Source of the DNA: Flagellimonas abyssi
GTDB taxonomy: Bacteria; Bacteroidota; Bacteroidia; Flavobacteriales; Flavobacteriaceae
Assembly: GCF_019457905.1 (NCBI RefSeq)
Contig: NZ_JAHZSV010000002.1
Coordinates: 1-64,000, forward strand
Reading direction: 5' to 3'
DNA length: 64,000 nucleotides
Below are positions 1 to 9,876 of the stretch, piece by piece. Each line of letters starts with the position of its first letter. Within the stretch, counting starts at the first letter, position 1. Made by a program: the position numbers and the translations under genes. The notes below the pieces were generated by a model that worked only from the letters and a program-made list of their open reading frames with translations, made no database searches and was not told where the DNA came from.

Positions 1-33
1 GGCAGATGCTCTATCCAGCTGAGCTACGCGACC
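1..33 (-). tRNA. tRNA, 5' half only (cut by window edge)
   Basis: Read on the minus strand, the sequence begins GGTCGCG (acceptor stem), followed by TA, a D arm with GCTC/GAGC stem and an AGCTGGATA loop, then A26 and the start of an anticodon stem, TCTGC, followed by C. The window ends before the anticodon, so the isotype cannot be read. The acceptor and D-arm sequence resemble flavobacterial tRNA-Arg genes, but that is a guess. The 5' end is placed at 33 from the acceptor stem. Confidence 0.85.
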
Positions 34-138
34 AAAGTTTGCGGGTGCAAAGATACTAATGTAACCGATTGTAAAAAATATTTTTTTGATTTCTTGTCTT
101 TTTTATCAAAAGTCTTTTACAATCGGTTACCAACTCTT

Positions 139-1005
139 TTACTTAAATCCTATCTCTTTCAATCCTTTATGGCTGATTTTGATTACTTCCAAAGGTTTCT
201 TGTCCCATGTCATATCCTGTTCAACAAAGTACTTTTCCATTCCAGATATGTCTTTTTTATCCAAAATTCTTTTAAAATCTATAGTACCCTCACCTACAGG
301 AGCAAATTTTCCTTCTTCATCCATATCCTTCACATGCCATAGTTTAAATCTGCCTGGATATTTTTCAAAATAGGATACCGGGTCTGCTTCCGCTCTGGTA
401 ACCCAATACAGATCCATTTGGAAGTTCACATACTTAGGGTCGGTATTCTCCAACAAGTAGACAATAGGCTTTATCCCATCTTCATTGTCCTTATACTCAA
501 AGTCATGGTTGTGATAAAGGAGTTTTAAGCCTGCAGCTTCGCATTTTTTCCCGATTGTGGTCAAAATTTCAGTAAAGTCCTCCATGGTACCTTTCATACC
601 CATAGTACGGCTCTCAGGGTCAAAAGTGAACATTCCCATAGGTGGTACCGGAATAGTGAAATATTCAAACCCAGCTGCCTTTGTATCCGCTATCTGCTGA
701 TCAGCATTTTCCAACGTAACACCTCCCATGTGCGTGCTGACAGGAGTTAATCCAATACTCTCTACATACGATTTAAAATCCTGGGGGTCCATTCCATAAA
801 ATTTTCCATCCGCATAACCTGCCGCTTCAATATAAGCATAACCGGCATCCGCAACTTTCTGCAAGGTTGCCTTGGCATCTTCTCCCATATTTTCTCGCAC
901 GGTATAAAGGGCAAGTCCACCAAAGTTCTCTTGAGCATAAAATGTAGTAGCGAAAAACATTGAGGCCAGGGCAAGAATCCCTTTTGTAATAATTCTTTCT
1001 TTCAT
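139..1005 (-). CDS. Exported sugar phosphate isomerase/epimerase-like TIM-barrel protein
   Basis: A 288-aa protein with an N-terminal Sec signal peptide (hydrophobic ILALASMFFATTFYA, cleavage likely after YAQ) followed by an AP-endonuclease-2/xylose-isomerase-like TIM barrel. Visible family features are the segment YIEAAGY after the first strand, THMGG in the middle, the HNHDFEY motif, QMDLYW and LWHVKD; these His, Asp and Glu residues are the usual divalent-metal ligands of this family. Bacteroidota carry many exported paralogues, often annotated as sugar isomerases/epimerases; substrates are unknown and some relate to 3-keto-sugar metabolism. The start ATG at 1005 is followed directly by the signal peptide. 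It is a single gene, with tRNA downstream and a YceI gene on the same strand upstream, separated by a terminator. The general fold is secure; the reaction is not. Confidence 0.85.
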   Translation of the reverse strand: MKERIITKGILALASMFFATTFYAQENFGGLALYTVRENMGEDAKATLQKVADAGYAYIEAAGYADGKFYGMDPQDFKSYVESIGLTPVSTHMGGVTLENADQQIADTKAAGFEYFTIPVPPMGMFTFDPESRTMGMKGTMEDFTEILTTIGKKCEAAGLKLLYHNHDFEYKDNEDGIKPIVYLLENTDPKYVNFQMDLYWVTRAEADPVSYFEKYPGRFKLWHVKDMDEEGKFAPVGEGTIDFKRILDKKDISGMEKYFVEQDMTWDKKPLEVIKISHKGLKEIGFK

Positions 1006-1084
1006 TATTAAAGTTTGAAGTTAATTTTAGTTTCTATGTGGTTACAAGATACTGATTATTGATTTTATGAAATGTGGGTAAAAC

Positions 1085-1121
1085 TAAAAAATCCGTTAAG
1101 TAATTAGCTACTCAACGGATT
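1085..1121 (-). terminator. Rho-independent terminator of the YceI-porin-YceI unit
   Basis: On the minus strand AATCCGTT (1114-1121) pairs with AACGGATT (1090-1097), and the stem can extend by several further pairs inward. It is followed by a T run. It lies just after the stop of the YceI gene ending at 1149, so it would end the leftward transcript. Confidence 0.75.
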
Positions 1122-1148
1122 CTTCAATACCAGAAAAAACAGATAATT

Positions 1149-1748
1149 CTATATCTCACTCATTCGTATGGCTAAATTAACCTTGATTTCGTTGTCCACC
1201 TTAATCATGCCCAGCATTTTTTTGGGCGGTTCCAGTTCAAAGTCACTCAATTTGAGCTCCAAGGTTCCCTTAACTTGAATGTTTTTTGTTTGTTCGCAAT
1301 AGAGCTGAGTCTCAATAGTACGCTTAACACCTGCTATTTCTATCTCCAAACCTACATCTACCCTTCCTTTATTTGCTGCAGGAGGGTCTACGTAGAGTAG
1401 TTTCAAGTTTACCTTTGGGTGACGTTTTGTTTTGAGCAATTCCTTAAAATCCTTGTTGATGGCCTTTCCGCCACAATCAAAACAATCGTTCACTAATTTC
1501 AGCTCCGCATTTTTAAAGACGATATGCTCGGATTTTTCATCGTAGATCAAACGGATGGGCATTTCCAGTTCCTCCAAATTGTATACGCAGCTGAACTGAT
1601 TTACATTGGTAGTGCCCGAAATCACCACCTCGCTTTCCGAGGCTACCCTCACCTTGGTTTCTCTTTCGGGGTCGTTGAAGCTTAGCCCGATAAAAAAAAG
1701 CAATCCGAAGAATATAGTTTTTGTGATATGTGGCATTGAGGTCAACAT
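1149..1748 (-). CDS. YceI-family protein, exported (second of the pair)
   Basis: A 199-aa protein with an N-terminal hydrophobic segment (TIFFGLLFFIGLSF), probably a signal peptide. After it comes a YceI-like lipid-binding beta-barrel pattern: SGTTNVNQFSCVY at the start of the domain (a variant of the family's GTSTLHDW), KNAELKLV in the middle, and ending DFELEPPKKMLGMIKVDNEIKVNLAIR. The end matches the YceI family C-terminal strand pattern seen also in the neighbouring protein at 3125-3727. Three cysteines (SCVY, DCFDCGG) set it apart from that neighbour. YceI proteins bind polyisoprenoids or act in the periplasm; the exact job is unknown. It is the last gene of a leftward run YceI-porin-YceI, with a hairpin at 1781-1802 in the gap before it. 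Starting at the internal Met (1736) is possible. Confidence 0.8.
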   Translation of the reverse strand: MLTSMPHITKTIFFGLLFFIGLSFNDPERETKVRVASESEVVISGTTNVNQFSCVYNLEELEMPIRLIYDEKSEHIVFKNAELKLVNDCFDCGGKAINKDFKELLKTKRHPKVNLKLLYVDPPAANKGRVDVGLEIEIAGVKRTIETQLYCEQTKNIQVKGTLELKLSDFELEPPKKMLGMIKVDNEIKVNLAIRMSEI

Positions 1749-1780
1749 GATAACTAAAATACTAGTTTTAAGGGTAAAGA

Positions 1781-1802
1781 CCTAGGACATTGCTGTCCCA
1801 GG
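1781..1802 (-). terminator. Hairpin between porin and downstream YceI gene
   Basis: CCTGGGACA and TGTCCTAGG form a stem with one mismatch around a short loop just after the porin stop codon. The following T run is poor (TCTTTACCC), so it may be a partial terminator/attenuator or an mRNA 3'-end stabiliser rather than a full terminator. Confidence 0.45.
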
Positions 1803-1826
1803 CCCTTTTAAAATCAATTGTATCGG

Positions 1827-3089
1827 TTAGAAACTGATGACAGCTTCCAATAAAAGTCCTTTGAACTCACCATCGTGGAAAATACTTGTGGTGTCATAAC
1901 CATCGTATTGTTGGTTTACGTATTCTATTTTGGCCAAGATGTTCTTGGTCAAGAATACACCTCCGCCCAATTGGAATCTGTCAATGGTAATCTCTGATCC
2001 TGATGGGTCATCGGATGTCACGGTATTGTAACGGGTACCTACGAAAAAGTTCTCTGTGCCCCCAAATCTGTAGATCAGTTCACCTGCCAATTGAGTGGCG
2101 GTTCTGTCATCTGTTTCGGCATCTGCCTTTCCTGAAGCTGTCTCAAAGGTTCCAAAGAACTCCAATCCTTTATATTTCACAAACGGGTTGATCATAAAGG
2201 CGGTAATCTCATTTCTAAGACCGGGGTTGTATCTACCTGATCTAAAGTTACCAGAGGTTGATGCCTCAGTGTCCTCCATTACCAAGTAGTATCTAGAGCC
2301 TGAACGGTCCGCACTGTAAAGGTATACGTTACCTGATTTGCCTGTACTGTACATGGAACCTGTAAGTCTCAACCTCAAATCCTCACTAACTTGGGCATCA
2401 TACCCTAGTTTTGCCAAGATTGAAGCTCCAGTGGTTTCTGGATTGTTCACCGCTTGGTTCAACTTACCATTGGAAAGTCCAAACATGGCAATGAATCCAT
2501 TTTTTCTGAAGTAAACTTCACCACCCACCTCTGTGGTAAACGCATCCATGATCAAGTTACCAACAAATGGGTTGTGCATGGCTTGGGCGTTATCGGTTCT
2601 TCTGAAGTGCGCATCACCGTAGTTGTTTTCCATATGACCCACTTTAATGGTCAAATACTTCATGGCTTCTTCCAAGAATCCAGGGCTGATAAAGTCCAAA
2701 TTATCTACTTGAAAATAACCTCCTTTAACATATGGCTCTGGGTGGTGACGAGATGATAAATAAGTTCTTAAGTGCATTCTCACACCCTTGGCCAATGCCA
2801 CGTCCAAATCCAAGTTGGCGGTTGCTAGGTTAAAGTTATCGCCGATTGGAATAAGTTCCACAGCTCCAGAGTTCTCATGATCAATAGCTTGAAATTGTAA
2901 CGTGGATGATCCCCCTACCCTAACTTTAATGCCATCAAAGGTGGAAACTGTATCTTTTGGAGCTTCAAATACATTCACTCCATTTTTGTCAGGAGATCTA
3001 AAATTATCCAGTTGTCGGTTTTGGGAATATCCCATAAGGCCTACTAAGAAAGCAGCAGCTAATAATCCGTATTTTGTGTATTTTTTCAT
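1827..3089 (-). CDS. Outer-membrane porin, phosphate-selective porin O/P-like
   Basis: A 420-aa protein with a signal peptide (YGLLAAAFLVGLMGYSQ). The mature part alternates short aromatic/charged beta strands and ends in a C-terminal aromatic residue (LLLEAVISF), as expected for an outer-membrane beta barrel. Segments such as FISPGFLEEAMKYLTIKVGHMENNYGDAHFRRTDN and the following GNLIMDAFTTEVGGEVYF pattern resemble the porin O/P (OprP-like) or DUF3138-type flavobacterial porins. The transported solute cannot be read from the sequence. It sits 35 nt after the YceI gene ending at 3125 and 78 nt before another YceI gene, so porin and YceI proteins are probably made together from the boxed promoter upstream of 3727. 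Confidence 0.8.
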   Translation of the reverse strand: MKKYTKYGLLAAAFLVGLMGYSQNRQLDNFRSPDKNGVNVFEAPKDTVSTFDGIKVRVGGSSTLQFQAIDHENSGAVELIPIGDNFNLATANLDLDVALAKGVRMHLRTYLSSRHHPEPYVKGGYFQVDNLDFISPGFLEEAMKYLTIKVGHMENNYGDAHFRRTDNAQAMHNPFVGNLIMDAFTTEVGGEVYFRKNGFIAMFGLSNGKLNQAVNNPETTGASILAKLGYDAQVSEDLRLRLTGSMYSTGKSGNVYLYSADRSGSRYYLVMEDTEASTSGNFRSGRYNPGLRNEITAFMINPFVKYKGLEFFGTFETASGKADAETDDRTATQLAGELIYRFGGTENFFVGTRYNTVTSDDPSGSEITIDRFQLGGGVFLTKNILAKIEYVNQQYDGYDTTSIFHDGEFKGLLLEAVISF

Positions 3090-3124
3090 CGTTGTATATT
3101 TATTAGTTGAGTATTAAGATTAAA

Positions 3125-3727
3125 TTATTTCCAAATTGTGTTGTAGTGAACCTCTATTTCATCACCGGTAGTGATAGTGCCCAAAAGAGCTTTAGGAGGA
3201 TCAATTTTATAATCGGTCATTTTTAGGCCTTTCTTACCTTCCAGCAACACCTTTCCATCATTAATGGTCAAATTGAAAGGAAGGTCTATTGTATTTGTGC
3301 TTCCTGCAATGGTCAGGTTACCTGTAGCGACCACTTTGTATTTGTTGGAAGCTGATGTCACCGGAGATATACTCTTCACGCTTTTGAGCTCAAATACTAT
3401 TTCCTTGTGATCTTTTGTCTCCAAAGCCTTATAGGTATTCTTGTCCATGGCACCCTTACCGCTTTTTAAACTTTCGGACACCACTGTAAACTTTAGGGAG
3501 GTGATTTTTGGAAGCTCTCCGGTATTGTCCAAAGCAATCAAGCCTGATTTTTGCTCCGCAACCTCTTCCCAATCATGCAGGGTAGAAGTTCCTGTCACTT
3601 TAACTTCACCTTCCCCGTTGTTCAGCTTAAAACTTTGTGCTGAAAGTGCCAAGGGAACCAGAGTAAATGTTATCCAAAGGATAGCTGCCTTTAAAAGCGA
3701 TTGTCGATGTGATGTATGATATTGCAT
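3125..3727 (-). CDS. YceI-family protein, exported (first of the pair)
   Basis: A 200-aa protein with an N-terminal signal peptide (LLKAAILWITFTLVPLALSAQ) and a complete YceI domain: GTSTLHDWEE near the start, SLKSGKGAMDKNTYKALE in the middle, and a final strand with KMTDYKIDPPKALLGTITTGDEIEVHY. YceI proteins form a lipocalin-like barrel that binds a long isoprenoid in the periplasm. I chose ATG 3727 rather than the upstream codon at 3751: the predicted transcription start from the boxed promoter is near 3745, leaving an 18-nt leader, and the signal peptide fits. It is the first gene of the leftward YceI-porin-YceI unit, and divergent from ppdK, which has its own copy of the same box. Confidence 0.88.
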   Translation of the reverse strand: MQYHTSHRQSLLKAAILWITFTLVPLALSAQSFKLNNGEGEVKVTGTSTLHDWEEVAEQKSGLIALDNTGELPKITSLKFTVVSESLKSGKGAMDKNTYKALETKDHKEIVFELKSVKSISPVTSASNKYKVVATGNLTIAGSTNTIDLPFNLTINDGKVLLEGKKGLKMTDYKIDPPKALLGTITTGDEIEVHYNTIWK

Positions 3728-3748
3728 AGTTTTTGGTTTTTGTTGGGT

Positions 3749-3791
3749 CAAAGATCTATTACTGAGTTTTCCTAAAAGATGATATATGTCA
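3749..3791 (-). promoter_or_regulatory. FNR/Crp-like box plus -7 element, YceI-porin promoter
   Basis: Palindrome TGATATATGTCA (3780-3791; a mixed half-site copy of TGAY-N4-RTCA) is followed on the minus strand after 23 bp by GATCTTTG (3749-3756), 7 of 8 positions matching TAnnTTTG. The predicted start is near 3745, centring the box near -41.5. Confidence 0.6.
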
Positions 3792-3963
3792 GGTTTTTCC
3801 TAAATGGTTGGTTTTTAACAGCAGAACCGTCAAAATTTTCTTTCTTTTTCTAAAAAAAGTTGGATTAATCATTTCTGTGGTATACAAAAATCATTCAACC
3901 GATCGTGTTTGTCCAGCGATTTTCCCAAGAGTGAACTTTGACTTCTCCTCAGAGCCAAAAGGC

Positions 3964-4006
3964 TGATTTTTATCATATTCTAACCTTCTTCCAGCCACTA
4001 CTTTTA
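3964..4006 (+). promoter_or_regulatory. FNR/Crp-like box plus -7 element, ppdK promoter
   Basis: Palindrome TGATTTTTATCA (3964-3975), then 23 bp, then TACTTTTA (3999-4006), 7 of 8 matching TAnnTTTG. The predicted transcription start near 4010 gives a leader of about 38 nt to ATG 4049 and excludes the longer reading frame upstream. The rest of the 3728-4048 gap holds nothing else that I recognise. Confidence 0.65.
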
Positions 4007-4048
4007 CGTATCAATTTTAACACATATCAATCTTTAATAGATATACAT

Positions 4049-6769
<2,721 letters not shown>

Positions 6770-6798
6770 CTGGCAAATACCTAACCATTCTGTTTTTT

Positions 6799-6838
6799 AA
6801 TCCCCGACGCTTTATTTTATAGGGTGCCGGGGATTTTC
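6799..6838 (+). terminator. Rho-independent terminator after ppdK
   Basis: AATCCCCG (6799-6806) pairs with CGGGGATT (6828-6835) around a roughly 21-nt loop, followed by TT. It begins 30 nt after the ppdK stop. Confidence 0.75.
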
Positions 6839-6863
6839 ATAAGTAATTTGCGTTCTTTGTCCC

Positions 6864-7763
6864 ATGCAAGCGGAGAAAAACATGACCAACGAAAAAACTG
6901 CGGTCCGAACAACATACTTCAGCATTGCCGGTAACATAACACTGGCACTGGTCAAAGGGGCTGCAGGATTTTTTGGAAACTCATACGCCTTGATTGCGGA
7001 TGCCATTGAGTCCACTACGGATATTTTTTCATCTGCCTTGGTCCTTCTAGGGTTCAAATATGCGGAAAAGCCCCCGGATGAAAACCATCCTTACGGACAT
7101 GGGAAGATAGAACCGCTCATTACGTTTATCGTTGTGGCATTTTTGGTGACCTCGGCAACCATAATCGCCTACGAGAGCATTCAACACATACAGACGCCGC
7201 ATAAAGTCCCGGAACCATGGACCTTGTTCGTATTGACGGGTATAATTATCTGGAAGGAAATTTCGTTCCAGATAGTCATAAGAAAAAGTAAACAGACACA
7301 GAGTTCATCACTGCGAGCGGATGCTTGGCACCATAGAAGCGATGCCATCACCTCTGTAATGGCCTTTCTGGGCATTTCGATAGCACTCATATTTGGTGAA
7401 GGCTACGAAACCGCGGATGATTGGGCTGCACTCTTGGCTTCAGCATTCATCCTTTACAACAGTTATTTGATTTTCAGACCTGCACTTGGTGAAATCATGG
7501 ACGAACACCAATATGATGACCTCATCGAAGAAATTAGACAAAGGGCGCTGGAGGTAAAGGGTATATTGGGTACGGAAAAATGCTTTATCCGAAAATCAGG
7601 AATGAAATACCATGTAGATCTTCATGCTATCGTAAGTGGGGATATATCCGTGGAAAAGGGACATTGGATCGCCCATGCCCTAAAAGATCATTTACGTAAG
7701 GTAATTCCAAACCTTGGGCATGTACTCATTCATATAGAACCGGACCAATACACTTATAAATAA
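6864..7763 (+). CDS. Cation diffusion facilitator (CDF) family transporter
   Basis: A 299-aa inner-membrane protein of the CDF family, which exports divalent metals such as Zn, Fe or Mn against protons. Six hydrophobic helices fill roughly residues 20-205, followed by a cytoplasmic ferredoxin-like domain (LEVKGILGTEKCFIRKSGMKYHVDLHAIV, ending GHVLIHIEP). The second-helix site reads ADAIESTTD rather than the HxxxD of zinc transporters, while helix 5 has HHRSD; the GHGKIEP loop is conserved. The mixed site suggests a metal preference other than classical Zn, but that is inference. ATG 6864 and ATG 6882 are both possible starts. It lies between ppdK and a lipoprotein esterase without obvious operon linkage. 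Confidence 0.92.
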   Translation: MQAEKNMTNEKTAVRTTYFSIAGNITLALVKGAAGFFGNSYALIADAIESTTDIFSSALVLLGFKYAEKPPDENHPYGHGKIEPLITFIVVAFLVTSATIIAYESIQHIQTPHKVPEPWTLFVLTGIIIWKEISFQIVIRKSKQTQSSSLRADAWHHRSDAITSVMAFLGISIALIFGEGYETADDWAALLASAFILYNSYLIFRPALGEIMDEHQYDDLIEEIRQRALEVKGILGTEKCFIRKSGMKYHVDLHAIVSGDISVEKGHWIAHALKDHLRKVIPNLGHVLIHIEPDQYTYK

Positions 7764-7822
7764 TACGTTACAGTTTGGTCTATCGGTCAAATGAGCTATC
7801 TTTTTACTCTAATCCGACCGTT

Positions 7823-9553
7823 ATGACCAGAATTTCCCTTTTATTTTCCTGTATCGCACTTTTGGTGATATCCTGTGGACAGCCAGAAAAATCAAAATTT
7901 GACATCGCCGTTAGTTTTGATGAATCCGTTAGCACCGAAAACAAAGATGGACGATTGTTGTTGATGCTTTCAAACGACGATTCAAAAGAACCTCGATTTC
8001 AAATCAACGATGGACTCAATACCCAACTCATTTTCGGAATGAACGTCGAAGCTATGGCACCGGGGCAACCCATTACTTTTGATGAATCCATTTTTGGGTA
8101 CCCCTACCCTAGCCTAGATAACGTGCCTCCCGGAGAATACCAAGCACAAGCGCTGTTGCATATTTATGAAACTTTTGATTTATCTACAGGACATACCGTA
8201 AAGCTGCCCATGGATAATGGCGAAGGCCAGCACTGGAACACTTCGCCCGGTAATTTGTACAGCAAACCTTTTAAGGTCACCATCGGTGACAATGGTATTG
8301 AAAATGTTTCGATTGTGATGGATCAAGAAATTCCTCCCATTCCAGAACCCGAGGATACCGAGTGGATAAAGCATATTAAAATCAAGTCCGAAAAATTATC
8401 GGATTTCTATGGACGGGACATGTATTTGGGGGCGCATGTTCTTCTGCCGAAAGGTTTTGACGAGCATCCCGAAGCCAAGTATCCGTTGATGGTATTTCAT
8501 GGACATTTTCCCAGTGACTTTGGCGGTTTTAGGACCACACCGCCAGACCCGAACCTAAAACCGGAATATTCTGCCCGTTTTGATTTGGAAGGATACAACA
8601 TCATACAACAACAAGAAGCTTACGATTTTTATCAAAGATGGAACGAGCCCGATTTCCCACGCTTCCTTATTATCGAGATACAGCATCCTACCCCTTACTA
8701 TGATGATTCTTATGCGGTGAACTCGGCCAGCCAAGGTCCATATGGTGACGCCATTACCTACGAGCTCATCCCAGAAATCGAAAAACAGTTCAGAGGCATG
8801 GGTGAAGGATGGTCGCGGTTTTTATATGGAGGTTCCACAGGGGGTTGGGAAGCCCTTGCCGTTCAGGTCAAATATCCGGAGGAATACAACGGTTGCTTTG
8901 CCGCCTGCCCGGACCCTATCGATTTTAGGGCATACTGCCTTACCAACATTTATGAAGATGAGAATGCCTACTATTATGATTCCGCTCACAAAAAGCTGGA
9001 GGTTCCTTCCCATCGAAATTATTTGGGCGATATACAGTCTACCTTAAGACAGGGCAACCATTTGGAACTCGTATTGGGTGACAAATCACGTTCAGGGCAA
9101 CAATGGGATATTTGGGAAGCCACTTATTCCCCGCAGGGCGATGATGGTTATCCCGTTCGGATTTGGGATAAAATGACAGGGGATATAGACCACGAAGTGG
9201 CTGAGTATTGGAAAGAGAACTATGACCTTCGCCATATACTGGAAAGGGATTGGGAAAAGCTCGGACCGCAGCTCAAAGGTAAAATCCATATCTATTGTGG
9301 TGACATGGACAATTATTATCTGAACAACGCCGTGTATTTGATGGAGGACTTTCTGGAAAGCACTACCGAGCCTTATTATGATGGAGAAGTATTGTACGGG
9401 GACCGTGCAGAGCATTGCTGGAACGGAGACCCCGACCAACCCAATGCCATCAGTAGATTACGGTACAATTCGATGTACGTCCCTAAGATCATGAAACGAA
9501 TTGCCGAAAGTGCACCGCAAGGCGCAGATTTGACCAGCTGGAGGTATCAATAA
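7823..9553 (+). CDS. Lipoprotein with alpha/beta-hydrolase (esterase-type) domain
   Basis: A 576-aa protein starting at ATG 7823, where a lipoprotein signal begins directly (LLFSCIALLVISCGQ, lipobox Cys about residue 19). The frame is open 48 nt upstream but without a sensible signal. The first ~170 residues form a beta-rich domain. The C-terminal part matches the putative-esterase (alpha/beta hydrolase) pattern: YPLMVFHGHFP, then RFLYGGSTGGWEA with the presumed nucleophile Ser in GGSTGG, then a late GDRAEHCWNGDP with the presumed catalytic His. The protein is likely surface or periplasmic and could cleave an ester on a polysaccharide or peptide; the substrate cannot be read. Downstream is a bidirectional terminator shared with the giant gene. 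Confidence 0.78.
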   Translation: MTRISLLFSCIALLVISCGQPEKSKFDIAVSFDESVSTENKDGRLLLMLSNDDSKEPRFQINDGLNTQLIFGMNVEAMAPGQPITFDESIFGYPYPSLDNVPPGEYQAQALLHIYETFDLSTGHTVKLPMDNGEGQHWNTSPGNLYSKPFKVTIGDNGIENVSIVMDQEIPPIPEPEDTEWIKHIKIKSEKLSDFYGRDMYLGAHVLLPKGFDEHPEAKYPLMVFHGHFPSDFGGFRTTPPDPNLKPEYSARFDLEGYNIIQQQEAYDFYQRWNEPDFPRFLIIEIQHPTPYYDDSYAVNSASQGPYGDAITYELIPEIEKQFRGMGEGWSRFLYGGSTGGWEALAVQVKYPEEYNGCFAACPDPIDFRAYCLTNIYEDENAYYYDSAHKKLEVPSHRNYLGDIQSTLRQGNHLELVLGDKSRSGQQWDIWEATYSPQGDDGYPVRIWDKMTGDIDHEVAEYWKENYDLRHILERDWEKLGPQLKGKIHIYCGDMDNYYLNNAVYLMEDFLESTTEPYYDGEVLYGDRAEHCWNGDPDQPNAISRLRYNSMYVPKIMKRIAESAPQGADLTSWRYQ

Positions 9554-9559
9554 TAAAAA

Positions 9560-9581
9560 ATGGGGGCTTTTTTGCCCCCAT
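9560..9581. terminator. Bidirectional terminator between esterase and giant surface gene
   Basis: A perfect stem ATGGGGGC/GCCCCCAT with a TTTTTT loop. On the minus strand it is followed by TTTTTATTA, a good T run that would end the 10.7-kb giant transcript; on the plus strand the following TACTTTG is weaker. Confidence 0.85.
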
Positions 9582-9606
9582 TACTTTGATTGGATATTTA
9601 GTACGT

Positions 9607-9876
9607 TTACCTGTACAGGGTAAAGTGCCCAACAAATTCCCTGGTATCCTCATCACCATTTAGTTTGATGATATACCAATAATCACCTGTCGGCAAATCA
9701 GCCTGATTATAGAAACCGTCCCATGGATCGGTATCTTGCAACATTTTGTATATGCTTCTTCCATACCTATCAAAAATGGATATGGTGATGTTCGGGAATA
9801 CTTCAATGTTCCTTGGCTTCCAAGTATCGTTCAACCCATCACCATCTGGTGTAAAGAAATTCGGGATCTCAATATC
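9607..9876 (-). other. T9SS type B C-terminal sorting domain of the giant protein
   Basis: Codes for the last ~88 residues. The NFFTPDGDGLNDTW opening, SIFDRYGR in the middle and PTGDYWYIIKLNG near the end are the conserved marks of the gliding-motility-associated C-terminal domain family. Confidence 0.92.

Noticed and set aside
139-1005. Xylose isomerase proper
   Set aside because: The protein is too short and has a signal peptide; it matches the AP-endonuclease-2-like sugar isomerase/epimerase superfamily only.
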